The notes under the pieces are model-generated. The model worked only from the letters and a program-made list of their open reading frames with translations, searched no databases and was not told the origin of the DNA. From NCBI GenBank assembly GCA_902795065.1, contig CADBJR010000019.1:1-52235 (forward strand): a stretch of 52,235 nucleotides of DNA. The letters are read 5' to 3'. Below are positions 31,819 to 40,323 of the stretch, piece by piece (the first letter of the stretch is position 1; each line of letters begins with the position of its first letter). Origin of the DNA: an uncultured Coriobacteriaceae bacterium (GTDB lineage: Bacteria > Actinomycetota > Coriobacteriia > Coriobacteriales > Atopobiaceae). The translations under genes were made by a program, and so were the position numbers.

Positions 31819-31982
31819 GTCGTGATGGCGTTTTTCGGGACTTGTCGGCGGTTTATGCGTATCGAAAAAGACGGGTCCGCAGAATCGGTCGTTCTACCTG
31901 CGCAAACAGAGGCCTCCTATTCGCCCGATGGAAACATGAGACCCCGAAACCGCCGACAAGTCCCGAAAAACGCCATCACGAC
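31819..31982. repeat. 164-base element with perfect 36-base inverted repeats
   Basis: Arms 31819-31854 and 31947-31982 are exact reverse complements and contain CGGGACTTGTCGGCGG. The centre (31855-31946) has no open frame of note. It is flanked by GGGAACCGTCCCCCG at 31767-31781 and GGAACCGTCTCC at 32022-32033, remnants of the GGGACGGTTCC family. The whole 31732-32039 gap therefore holds repeats only. Confidence 0.8.
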
Positions 31983-32039
31983 GCAAAAAACTGCGCAGAA
32001 CGCTCCGAAAAGGTCTATTTCGGAACCGTCTCCTTTTGA

Positions 32040-32660
32040 TCAAGCGCGGTTGCGGCCCATCCCGAAGCCCGCGGCGCCGCCGATGACGCCGCCCACGAAG
32101 TGCGACAGGTTGGAGACGTTGTCGGTCACGAAGACACCCTGGATGATCTGCTGGCCCAGGAAGATGATCGCCACGAGGATGAACGTGAGCGGGATCTCGC
32201 CCGTGCGGACGCTCGTGACCGATGACAGGATGATGAACGCGAGCACCACGCCGCTCGCGCCGCAGAGCGCGACGTTGGGGAACAGCAGGTAGTTGATGAC
32301 GCCCGTGATGGCCGCCGTCACGGCGATGACCAGAGCGAGCGTGCGCGAGCCGTACTTCTCCTCCAGCAGCGGTCCGAGCAGCAGGATGTAGCTGAGGTTG
32401 CCGACGAGATGGTCCCAGCCGCCGTGGCCCAGCACGTGCGTGAAGAGGCGCAGGTAGGTGAGGGGGTCGGAGAGCGGGCTGCGGTAGGTCATGAAGAACG
32501 CCTGCGTGATGGCGCCGCCGCTGGTCTGGCCGAGTATGGTCGCCGCCACGCACAGCCCCGAGAAGATCAGGACCACGGGCGCGTTGAAGGTGATGTGCCA
32601 GCGCGGCCGCGGTGCGGGCGTGGGCTGTTCGGGCTGCATCTGCAGGGGGTCGTCTGCCAT
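32040..32660 (-). CDS. Rhomboid-family intramembrane serine protease
   Basis: A 206-residue polytopic membrane protein. The catalytic serine is Ser136 in CGASGVVLAF and the partner histidine is His187 in SNLSHFVGG. The loop GHGGWDHLVGNLSY supplies the conserved His and Asn of the oxyanion region. The N-terminal 22 residues are a cytosolic Pro/Gln stretch. Six helices are visible, the minimal rhomboid core. Substrate unknown. GAAAGGAG precedes the ATG. Confidence 0.88.
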   Translation of the reverse strand: MADDPLQMQPEQPTPAPRPRWHITFNAPVVLIFSGLCVAATILGQTSGGAITQAFFMTYRSPLSDPLTYLRLFTHVLGHGGWDHLVGNLSYILLLGPLLEEKYGSRTLALVIAVTAAITGVINYLLFPNVALCGASGVVLAFIILSSVTSVRTGEIPLTFILVAIIFLGQQIIQGVFVTDNVSNLSHFVGGVIGGAAGFGMGRNRA

Positions 32661-32731
32661 GGCGGGCTCCTTTCTCGGAGCTAATTGTACGCCCGCTACC
32701 TGCAGTTTCGATTATCGTTCCGCGTGCGGCG

Positions 32732-34558
32732 CTACAGCTCCGCGAGCATCCAGATGAAGCCTCCGGGCGGCAGCGTGATGGCGTTCTTGTCCACCGGCGC
32801 GCCGCTCAGCAGGTCGCGGAAGTCGCCCAGCTCGTCGACGGCGAGCGTCTTCTCGTGCTCGGAGAAGTTGAACAGCGCCACGAGCTTCTCGCCGTCGAGG
32901 TAGCGCCCGATGCCGAGAAGCCCGTCGTCGTGCGTGTCGACGAGCCACTGGTCGGCCTTGCAGTCGAAGACGCGATGCGACGCGCGGATGGTCTCGAGCG
33001 TGCGCAGCCCCTGGAAGACCCTGCCCTCGGGCGTCTCGGGGTCGGTGCGCTTCTCGGCGGCGGACCAGTTCAGGTGGCCGCGGTGGAGGTAGCGGCTGTC
33101 GGCGGCCTTGAGGGGCTCGTCGTGGTAGCCGTAGTCGTTCTCCTGCGCGATCTCGTCGCCGCTGTAGAGCACGGGGATGCCGCTGATCGTGAACATGTAC
33201 GCGTGGAGCATGAGGTCCTCGCGCAGCGCCCAGTCGAGCTTGACGTCGTCCCGCTCGTAGCGCGCCGCCTCGACGCCGCAGAGCGACGCGGTCGTGCCGC
33301 ACAGGCGCGCATCGCCGAGGCGCGGGTCGTCGTTGTAGAGCTCGCCACGCGCCGGGCTGCCGGCCCACTTGCCCGTGAAGTAGTCGTTGACGTACTTCTT
33401 GTGCGCGACCTCCTCGATGCCGAACTGCTCGAGGTAGTCGTAGTCGAGGCCCCAGCCGATGTCGTCGTGGCAGCGCAGGTAGTTGAGGAACGTGTACTGC
33501 ACGGGCAGCGCGAAGACCTGCGAGAGCTGGTGCTTGAGCAGGCGGGTGTCCTTGGTGGCCACGGTGTGCCAGGTGCTCGCCATGGTGGTGACGTTGTAGA
33601 GCAGGTGGCACTCCGGGCGCTCGATCGACCCGAAATACGGCACGACCTTGCTCGGTTCCATGACGACCTCGCCCAGCAGCAGCGTGCCGGGGCAGACGAT
33701 GTCGCACGCGAGGTGCATCAGGCGCACCAGCGTGTGGACCTGCGGCAGGTTGCGGCTGGTGGTGCCGAGCTCCTTCCAGATGTAGGGCGTCGCGTCCAGG
33801 CGGATCACGTCGATGCCCTGGTTGCAGAGGAAGAGGCAGTCCTCGGTCATGTCGTTGAAGACGATGGGGTTGGCGTAGTTGAGGTCCCACTGGTAGGGGT
33901 AGAAGGTGGTCATGACCACCTTGCCGGCCTCCTCGCACCACGAGAAGTTGCCCGGGGCGGTGGTGGGGAAGACCTGCGGCGTGGTCTTCTCGAACTCGTT
34001 GGGGATGTCCCAGTTGTCGTAGAAGAAGTAGCGGCTCTGGGCTTCCGGATCGCCGGCGCGCGCGGCCTTGGCCCACGCGTGGTCCTCGCTGGTGTGGTTC
34101 ATCACGAAGTCGAGGCAGACCGAGATATTGCGGCGGTGGCACTCGCTCGCGAGCGACGCGAGGTCGTCCATGGTGCCGAGCTCGGGCTGCACCTTGCGGA
34201 AGTTGGAGACCGCGTAGCCTCCGTCGCTGCGGCCCTCGGGGCTCTCGAGCAGGGGCATGAGGTGCAGGTAGTTGACACCGCATTCCTCGATGTAGCCGAG
34301 CTTCTCGCGCACGCCCTCGAGCGTGCCGGCGAAGCAGTCGACGTACATGAGCATGCCGAGCATGTCGTTGCCGGTGTACCAGCCCGGATCGGCGAGGCGC
34401 TGCTCGTCGAGGTCGCGCAGCTCCTGCGGGCGCTCGTCGGCGCAGCGGCGGAGCATCCCGACGAAGTAGTCGTAGGCTTTCTCATCGTGGTAGAGCCCGA
34501 GGTAGGTCTCCTTCAGCTCTTCCTCGCAACGGGCGAGACGCTCATCGAAGCTGCTCAT
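32732..34558 (-). CDS. Amylosucrase-like GH13 sucrose-active enzyme
   Basis: A 608-residue glycoside hydrolase family 13 protein. Family-13 motifs are present: LDFVMNHTS near 150, nucleophile Asp255 in VIRLDATPYIWKE, acid/base Glu297 in LLGEVVMEP and transition-state Asp365 in LRCHDDIGWG. The N-terminal helical domain (YFVGMLRRCADERP) and the HDDIGW sequence fit amylosucrase, which makes alpha-1,4-glucan and fructose from sucrose; sucrose hydrolase is the close alternative. ATG at 34558 follows GAGGAGA; the longer frame upstream has no site. No signal peptide, so it works in the cytosol. Confidence 0.85.
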   Translation of the reverse strand: MSSFDERLARCEEELKETYLGLYHDEKAYDYFVGMLRRCADERPQELRDLDEQRLADPGWYTGNDMLGMLMYVDCFAGTLEGVREKLGYIEECGVNYLHLMPLLESPEGRSDGGYAVSNFRKVQPELGTMDDLASLASECHRRNISVCLDFVMNHTSEDHAWAKAARAGDPEAQSRYFFYDNWDIPNEFEKTTPQVFPTTAPGNFSWCEEAGKVVMTTFYPYQWDLNYANPIVFNDMTEDCLFLCNQGIDVIRLDATPYIWKELGTTSRNLPQVHTLVRLMHLACDIVCPGTLLLGEVVMEPSKVVPYFGSIERPECHLLYNVTTMASTWHTVATKDTRLLKHQLSQVFALPVQYTFLNYLRCHDDIGWGLDYDYLEQFGIEEVAHKKYVNDYFTGKWAGSPARGELYNDDPRLGDARLCGTTASLCGVEAARYERDDVKLDWALREDLMLHAYMFTISGIPVLYSGDEIAQENDYGYHDEPLKAADSRYLHRGHLNWSAAEKRTDPETPEGRVFQGLRTLETIRASHRVFDCKADQWLVDTHDDGLLGIGRYLDGEKLVALFNFSEHEKTLAVDELGDFRDLLSGAPVDKNAITLPPGGFIWMLAEL

Positions 34559-34634
34559 CGTCTGTCTCCTCGCAATCCGGTGGAAGCGGTCTGATGAAAA
34601 GGTCAATTGAGAGATGGTCAAATGCAATTATTGA

Positions 34635-34662
34635 TTGTTTAAATGCACACTGATTGTACAAT
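34635..34662 (+). promoter_or_regulatory. Sigma-70-like promoter for the HIRAN gene
   Basis: TTGTTT (34635-34640), a 16-base spacer, TACAAT (34657-34662). The surrounding 80 bases are AT-rich and also precede the divergent amylosucrase gene, so this is a shared control region. TGATTGT occurs twice (34632 and 34651). Confidence 0.5.
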
Positions 34663-34756
34663 AGGCCGCTCGGTGCTCGTGCGACGTGGGAGGGTTTTTG
34701 TCCAGTCGGTAGGCGATGATGGGCTCGACAAGCAGCAGACCAGAAAGGAGAGCGCC

Positions 34757-35083
34757 ATGTACGAGCCTTCACGCCAGGTCCTAACCTTCACCATCGCCGG
34801 ATTCTCCCATTGGTACGGGTACGAAGTGCTCGACAAGCTCAAGGTCGGCACCAGGCTCGACCTCGTGCCCGAGTTCGACAACCCGTACGACCACTGCGCC
34901 GTCGCCATCTGCTACGAGGACCGCAAGCTGGGCTTCGTGCCCGCCAAGATCAACGGCGAGATCTCCCACTGCATGTTCTTCGGCCACGGTGACATCTTCG
35001 AGTGCGTGGTCACGCAGGTCGATCCCGAGGCGCACCCCGAGCGCCAGGTCCGCGTCACCATCAACTTGGTGGACGCACGCTAG
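34757..35083 (+). CDS. HIRAN-domain protein
   Basis: A 108-residue single HIRAN domain: the opening FTIAGFSHWYGYEVLDKLKV, then LVPEFDNPYDHCAVAICYED and KLGFVPAKIN. HIRAN domains bind DNA ends or damaged DNA in helicases such as HLTF, but stand-alone bacterial versions have no defined role. ATG at 34757 lies after AAAGGAG. It is followed by a strong hairpin. Confidence 0.85.
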   Translation: MYEPSRQVLTFTIAGFSHWYGYEVLDKLKVGTRLDLVPEFDNPYDHCAVAICYEDRKLGFVPAKINGEISHCMFFGHGDIFECVVTQVDPEAHPERQVRVTINLVDAR

Positions 35084-35105
35084 TCGCTATCCGCAAACCC
35101 CCTTT

Positions 35106-35142
35106 CCGAGAAGCCCCCGCATCCCCCGCGGGGGCTTCTCGG
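35106..35142. terminator. Strong 15-bp hairpin between convergent genes
   Basis: CCGAGAAGCCCCCGC (35106-35120) pairs with GCGGGGGCTTCTCGG (35128-35142) around a 7-base loop. It directly abuts the TAA of the minus-strand DUF1810 gene. T runs are short on both sides, so it may act by stalling rather than by classic intrinsic termination. Confidence 0.6.
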
Positions 35143-35589
35143 TTAGCGGGCGAGCATCTCGAGGGTGAGGCGGTCCTGGCTGCCGTCGTAGAACTCGTTG
35201 AGCACCTGCAGGAAGAGCGGGTCGTGCGACACCGCGGCGAAAAGCGTCATCGAGCTGCGCACCTTGGGGTAGTCCATGCGGCCGAAGATCGCGAGGGCAT
35301 CGCGCGACCTCTGGGCGAGCAGCGCCTCGCAGCATTCGCGCAGGCGCGCGCCCAGCACGGGATGCGCCAGGTACGCGGTCGCCTCCGCCGCGTCCGCGAT
35401 GCCGTAATACCACGCGTAGTCGGAGCGGCCCAGCCCTCTGAGCTGCGGAAACACATACCAGATCCAGTGCGATGACTTGCGTCCGGCGCGGATCTCCGAG
35501 AGTGCCTCCGCATAGCCGCTCGTGTGCATGCCGATGCCGTCCTGCGCATCCACGAACCGTTCGAGGTCCGCCTCGTCGCGTCTGGCCAT
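35143..35589 (-). CDS. DUF1810-family protein
   Basis: A 148-residue soluble protein with the DUF1810 signature: GRKSSHWIWYVFPQLRGLGR, then AYLAHPVLGARLREC and a DPLFLQVLNEFYDG end. The family's biochemical role is not settled. No partner is evident. The rhomboid, amylosucrase and DUF1810 genes all read leftward but are separated, so no operon is claimed. Confidence 0.85.
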   Translation of the reverse strand: MARRDEADLERFVDAQDGIGMHTSGYAEALSEIRAGRKSSHWIWYVFPQLRGLGRSDYAWYYGIADAAEATAYLAHPVLGARLRECCEALLAQRSRDALAIFGRMDYPKVRSSMTLFAAVSHDPLFLQVLNEFYDGSQDRLTLEMLAR

Positions 35590-35649
35590 GCGTCCCTCCC
35601 GTTCCGTGCGGTCGGTTCCATCTTACGCGCGTGCGTTGGCGCGGAATCT

Positions 35650-37231
35650 GCCGGTTTCTAGCACGAAGGGCACTTATTCCGAGGTTTTCGGGTGCGAAAT
35701 CGCCATCGGGGTGATCGCGTCGCAAACCGTGGTGTATGAGGCGAGCAAAGAAAAAGACCATCGCATGTCCTAGAATGTCGGTTCGCCAAAACGGACAGAA
35801 AGGAGCAGCGATGGTCAACCCCAATAGGATAGCCCACGACACGCCCGAGCTGAGGGACGTTCTTCTCGGATTCCTCGAGAGCGCATCGAGCCTCTGCGAC
35901 ATGATGAACACGACGATGGCGGCGGTGCTCAACGGGATCATGTCGATCCAGGCCGACGAGGCTTGCGGCGCCAGCTACGGCGAGCGCAGCGAGGCCCGCG
36001 TGAACAGCAGGAACGGCTACCGCAAGCGCGACCTCGACACGACGGTGGGCACGCTGCCGCTCATGGTGCCGAAGCTCCGCAGCGGCTCGTACTTCCCGAC
36101 GGACCTCTTCGAGCGCTGGTCGCGAACAGACCGGGCGCTTGCCGCCGCGGTCGCCGAGATGTACGTCACCGGCACATCGACGCGCAAGGTCGAGAAGGTC
36201 GCCGCGAAGTTCGGCGTGGACTCCCTGTCCAAGGACCAGGTCTCGCGCCTGTGCGCCGTGATCGACGGCGAGGCGGATGCGTTCCTGGCGAAGGACTGGT
36301 CGGGCATGCGCTTCGCCTACCTGTTCCTGGACGCCACCTACGTGAGCCGCCGCGTGAACGGGCGCGTGCGCAAGGAGGCCTTCATCACCGCGATCGGCGT
36401 GGGCGACGGCGGGCACCGCCGCTTCGTGGGGTTCACCTGCGCCAACGCCGAGAGCTACGCGTCGTGGCGCGGCTTCCTGCAGGGCCTCGAGGAACGCGGG
36501 GTGCGCAACGTGCGGCTCGTCACCTCCGACGCACACGACGGCCTCGTCAAGGCGATCGGCGAGATCTGGCCCGAGGCCACCTGGCAGCGCTGCATCGTGC
36601 ACGTCAAGCGCGACGTGCTCGCCAAGATAGACGGCGCGGAGGGCCAGCGCCGGGCCCGCACCGTCATGTCGCCGATCTTCAGGGAGGCGGATCCTGCGCT
36701 CGTGCGCGCCCTCTACCACGAGGCGGTCTGCGAGCTCGAGTCGTTCGCGCCGGCGGCGGCCAAGGTGCTCGAGGACGCCGAGGTCGACGCGCTCGCGCAC
36801 CTGTCGTTCCCCCGCGAGCACCGCATCAAGATCCGCACCAACAACGTCCAGGAGCGCATGAACCGCGAGCTCAAGCGCAGGGCGAAGGTCGTGCAGGCCT
36901 TCCCCTCGACCGGCTCGGTGATGCGGCTGCTGGGCGGCATAGTCGACGAGGTGAACGCGGACTGGGAGTCGGGCAGGCTGTTCATGTCGAGGGAATCGCT
37001 CGCCCCCGTCCTCGCCATGGAGAGGGCGGAGAACCGCATCGACGAGTTCGTCCCGGATGAGGAGGTGAGGTCCAACGCGAGGGCGATCATGATGGTGGCG
37101 CTTGACGAATACGCCAAGGCGGCATAGATTACGAATCGGAAGGCACCGCATTCGAGGCATTGCGATGGCCCTTCATACACCACTTAATCCGACGCAACCC
37201 GGAATAAGTGCCTTTCGTGCTAAAAACCGGC
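35650..37231. mobile_element. IS256-family insertion sequence
   Basis: A 1,582-base element with near-perfect terminal inverted repeats. The left end GCCGGTTTCTAGCACGAAGG (from 35650) and the right end (to 37231) match inward for about 35 bases with a few mismatches. It encodes one transposase. The flanking eight bases (left CGGAATCT, right CATTTTGA) differ, so no target-site duplication is seen; it may be old or have recombined. It sits upstream of the molybdenum-hydroxylase operon. Confidence 0.85.
35811..37127 (+). CDS. IS256-family (Mutator-type) transposase
   Basis: A 438-residue DDE transposase. Catalytic residues are Asp174 (FLDATYVS), Asp240 (VTSDAHDGL) and Glu348 (NNVQERMNREL). The conserved WQRCIVHVKRDVL block is at 258-270 and the N-terminal region has RNGYRKRDLDTTVG. 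Length and reading frame are intact, so it may be active. ATG 35811 follows AAAGGAGC; an in-frame start at 35736 lacks a site. TAGAAT at 35771-35776 is a possible -10. Confidence 0.93.
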   Translation: MVNPNRIAHDTPELRDVLLGFLESASSLCDMMNTTMAAVLNGIMSIQADEACGASYGERSEARVNSRNGYRKRDLDTTVGTLPLMVPKLRSGSYFPTDLFERWSRTDRALAAAVAEMYVTGTSTRKVEKVAAKFGVDSLSKDQVSRLCAVIDGEADAFLAKDWSGMRFAYLFLDATYVSRRVNGRVRKEAFITAIGVGDGGHRRFVGFTCANAESYASWRGFLQGLEERGVRNVRLVTSDAHDGLVKAIGEIWPEATWQRCIVHVKRDVLAKIDGAEGQRRARTVMSPIFREADPALVRALYHEAVCELESFAPAAAKVLEDAEVDALAHLSFPREHRIKIRTNNVQERMNRELKRRAKVVQAFPSTGSVMRLLGGIVDEVNADWESGRLFMSRESLAPVLAMERAENRIDEFVPDEEVRSNARAIMMVALDEYAKAA

Positions 37232-37408
37232 CATTTTGATGCACGCGGGTGTTCCAAAGCTCCCCGACAAGCCCGCTCGCCTGTTGGCGCACGCGAACAC
37301 GGCATCCTCGCGGTAAAATGGAACGAGCCACTGCATGAATTCCCAGATCCGCAGCGTGCGGGCATAAGGGCGATGCGGTGCCAGCCCATGCGCGCAGGGA
37401 GGCAGGTC

Positions 37409-39736
37409 ATGCAGCAGGATGGTTTCCATGTGGTCGGAACGTCGGCGCCCCGCGTCGATGGCTACGACAAGGTCACCGGCCGCGCCCTCTACACAGACGA
37501 TCTGAACATGTCCGGGCAGCTCTATGCCGGCTGCGTCCACAGCAAGCAGCCGCACGCGACGGTCGTGGTGGACACCTCCGCCGCACTTGCGGTCCCCGGT
37601 GTCGTGAAAGTGCTGGTAGAGGCCGATTTTCCCAAGCCGCAGTCGCGCTACGACTGGTTCTACTGCACGTCGCACCCGCGCTTCTGCGGAGACGTGCTCG
37701 CCGTGGTCGTGGCCGAGACGCCCGCAGCCCTCGAGGCGGGCATCGCCGCCGTGCGCGTGAAGTACGAGAAGCTGCCTGCCGTGTTCACCGTCGCCGATGC
37801 GCTCGCACCCGACGCGCCGCAGGTGCGTGCGGAGGGCGTCGCGCTCTCCGACGACGGCGTGCCCGATCCCACGCGCCCCGGCAATGTCTTCCTCGGCTCC
37901 TTCAAACCGCTCCGCAAGGGCGACCTCGAGGCCGGCTTCGCCGCGGCGGACCACATCATGGAGCGCACCTACGACAGTCCGTACGTCGAGCACGCCTACC
38001 TCGAGCCCGAGAGCGTGCTCGTCTCGCCCGAAGGCGCCGACGTCGTGCTCGTGCGCGCGTCGTCGCAGCAGGGCCACGGCCCGCAGGAGTTCGTCGCCGA
38101 CGCCCTGCAGATCCCGATGAGCCGCGTGCGCGCAGTCTCCACCGTGGTGGGCGGCTCGTTCGGCAGCAAGTTCGAGCTCGTCGGCCTCATGTGCGGCCGC
38201 GCGGCCGTCGCGATGGCCGCCACCGGTCGCCCCGTCAAGATGACCTACTCGCGCGAGGATTCCCTGCTCGAGAGCACCAAGCGCCATCCCTTCACCACCA
38301 CCGTCCGCGTGGGCGCGAAGGCCGACGGCACCCTCACGGCGTATCGCTCGTCGCAGGTCGAGAACGCGGGCGCCTACAACAACCAGGCGCCGTGGATGAA
38401 CATCCGCGCGCGCGTGCATTCGGCCGGCCCCTACGACATCCCCAACATCCGCACCGACACCTTCGCGGTCTACACCAACAACACGGTGCCCGGCGCCTTC
38501 CGCGGCTACAGCTCGCCGCAGATCATCTTCGCCAACGAGATGGCCATCGACGATCTGGCCGATGAGCTGGGCATCTCCGTGCTCGACCTCAAGCGCCGCA
38601 ACCTCCTGCGCCGCGGGTCGATCACCGCCACCGGACAGCAGCTCGTGCACGAGACGTTGCTCGTCGACATGATGGAGGACATCGTCCGCGACACCGGCTA
38701 CGAGGAGAAGACCGCAGCGTACGCGGCCGAGACGGGCACCTGGCGCCACGGCATCGGCCTCGTCACGGCCTACCGCGGGGCCGCGCTGGGCGGCGAGGGC
38801 GTCGACGCGTCGGGCGCCATGATGATCGGCATGCAGGACGGCTCGTTCGTGCTGCGGCCCACGCTCATGGAGTTCGGCCAGGGCCTCAACACCGTCTACG
38901 CGCAGATTGCGGCCGAGGCCAGCGGCGTCGCGCTCGCGGACATCCGCGTGGAGACGGTCGACACCACCATCATGGCTGACAGCGGCCTCACCGTGGCGTC
39001 GCGCGGCACGCCCCAGGGCGGCCACGCCGTGCGCATGGCGGGCGAGGCCATCCGCGCGATGATCGAGGAGAGCGCGCGCCAGATGCTCGCCGCCGGCCCG
39101 GACGACGCCATCGAGGTGCGCGACAGCGTGGCGTGGATCGCCGGCAGCCCCGAGCGGAGCGTGCGCGTCTCGGACATCTGGACCATGCGCCGCTACACCG
39201 GCCAGCAGCTCTCGACGTACCAGTGGTACGCCGCGCGGCCGCTCGTGAACGACAACGACACCGGCCAGGGCGAGGCGTTCCAGACCTACGCGTACGGCTG
39301 CTGCGTGGCCGAGGTCTCCGTGAACACCACCACCGGCGAGGTCGTCGTCGACAAGGTCAGCGCCTACCACGACGTGGGCCACGCGCTCAACCCCGCGCTC
39401 GTCCGCGGGCAGATCTACGGTGGCATCCTCATGGGCATGGGCTTCGGCCTGTACGAGGAGTACCGCCTCGACCAGGGCGTCTCGCCCGACACCAACCTCG
39501 ACGCGTACCCCATCGCCACCGCGAAGGACGCGCCGATCGTCGACATCAAGCTCTACGAGTGCGCCGACCCCGAGGGAACGTACGGCGCCAAATCCATCGC
39601 GGAGAACGCGTCCGAGATGATTGGCGCGGCGTGCGCGCTCGCCGTGAAGCACGCCATCAAGCGGCCCGTGCGCAGGGTGCCGCTCACGCCCGAGTACGTG
39701 CTCGAGCTGCTTGCGCGGGGGGAGGGGTGCGCATGA
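37409..39736 (+). CDS. Molybdenum hydroxylase large (molybdopterin-binding) subunit, XdhA-like
   Basis: A 775-residue xanthine-dehydrogenase-family subunit that binds the molybdenum cofactor. Visible motifs are GYDKVTGRALYTDD near the start, GGSFGSKFE and PGAFRGYSSPQ in the active-site region, TVASRGTPQGGHA, and the base Glu732 in YGAKSIAENASE. The first 67 codons of the longer open frame overlap the end of the IS element and lack a ribosome site; ATG 37409 follows GGGAGG. It overlaps the iron-sulfur subunit gene by ATGA. The substrate is probably a purine or other N-heterocycle; sequence alone does not decide. Confidence 0.88.
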   Translation: MQQDGFHVVGTSAPRVDGYDKVTGRALYTDDLNMSGQLYAGCVHSKQPHATVVVDTSAALAVPGVVKVLVEADFPKPQSRYDWFYCTSHPRFCGDVLAVVVAETPAALEAGIAAVRVKYEKLPAVFTVADALAPDAPQVRAEGVALSDDGVPDPTRPGNVFLGSFKPLRKGDLEAGFAAADHIMERTYDSPYVEHAYLEPESVLVSPEGADVVLVRASSQQGHGPQEFVADALQIPMSRVRAVSTVVGGSFGSKFELVGLMCGRAAVAMAATGRPVKMTYSREDSLLESTKRHPFTTTVRVGAKADGTLTAYRSSQVENAGAYNNQAPWMNIRARVHSAGPYDIPNIRTDTFAVYTNNTVPGAFRGYSSPQIIFANEMAIDDLADELGISVLDLKRRNLLRRGSITATGQQLVHETLLVDMMEDIVRDTGYEEKTAAYAAETGTWRHGIGLVTAYRGAALGGEGVDASGAMMIGMQDGSFVLRPTLMEFGQGLNTVYAQIAAEASGVALADIRVETVDTTIMADSGLTVASRGTPQGGHAVRMAGEAIRAMIEESARQMLAAGPDDAIEVRDSVAWIAGSPERSVRVSDIWTMRRYTGQQLSTYQWYAARPLVNDNDTGQGEAFQTYAYGCCVAEVSVNTTTGEVVVDKVSAYHDVGHALNPALVRGQIYGGILMGMGFGLYEEYRLDQGVSPDTNLDAYPIATAKDAPIVDIKLYECADPEGTYGAKSIAENASEMIGAACALAVKHAIKRPVRRVPLTPEYVLELLARGEGCA

Positions 39737-40317
39737 ACCGCGTGACGTTTTCCGTCAACGGCGTGGAGCGCACGCTCGACGTGGAGCCGGGCGAGCGCCT
39801 GCTCGACGTGCTGCGCGTGCGTCTCGGCCTCACCGGCACCAAGGAGGGCTGCGGCGTTGGGATGTGCGGCGCCTGCACGGTGCTCGTGGACGGCCGCGCC
39901 GAGAACGCGTGCCTCGTGCCGGCGGCGTCGCTCGACGGTGCGCGCGTCGTGACGATCGAGGGCCTCTCGGAAGGCGGCCTCGACCCGCTCCAGCAGGCGT
40001 TCCTCGACCACCACGCGATCCAGTGCGGCTTCTGCACGCCCGGGCTGGTCATGAGCGCGCGGGCGCTGCTCGACGAGAACCCTGCGCCCACGGAGGAGGA
40101 GATCCGCACCGCCATCCAGGGCAACCTCTGCCGCTGCACCGGATACGAGCAGGTCATCGCCGCGATTGCGAGCGTGGCGGGTGTGGAGGCGCGTGCGCTC
40201 GCCGATGAGGGCGACGCCACGATCCGCCGCAGCCCCGCGCTGCAGGCGGGCGCTCCGTTCGCGCGCAAGCCGCCCACCGCGACGCCCGAGCTGCAATTGC
40301 AGCTTCGAGGGAGGTGA
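39733..40317 (+). CDS. Molybdenum hydroxylase small [2Fe-2S] subunit
   Basis: A 194-residue electron-transfer subunit. The plant-type cluster uses GCGVGMCGACTVLVDG plus a later ENAC cysteine; the second cluster uses CGFCTPG and LCRCTGY. The C-terminal 35 residues are an extra Ala/Pro/Gln tail. It passes electrons from the molybdenum site to FAD in the next subunit. Coupled to the large-subunit gene by ATGA. Confidence 0.93.
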   Translation: MNRVTFSVNGVERTLDVEPGERLLDVLRVRLGLTGTKEGCGVGMCGACTVLVDGRAENACLVPAASLDGARVVTIEGLSEGGLDPLQQAFLDHHAIQCGFCTPGLVMSARALLDENPAPTEEEIRTAIQGNLCRCTGYEQVIAAIASVAGVEARALADEGDATIRRSPALQAGAPFARKPPTATPELQLQLRGR

Positions 40318-40323
40318 TGCGCG

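Noticed and set aside
34559-34756. Extended N terminus of the amylosucrase gene
   Set aside because: The upstream in-frame start has no ribosome site and the added residues do not match the family, whereas ATG 34558 follows GAGGAGA.
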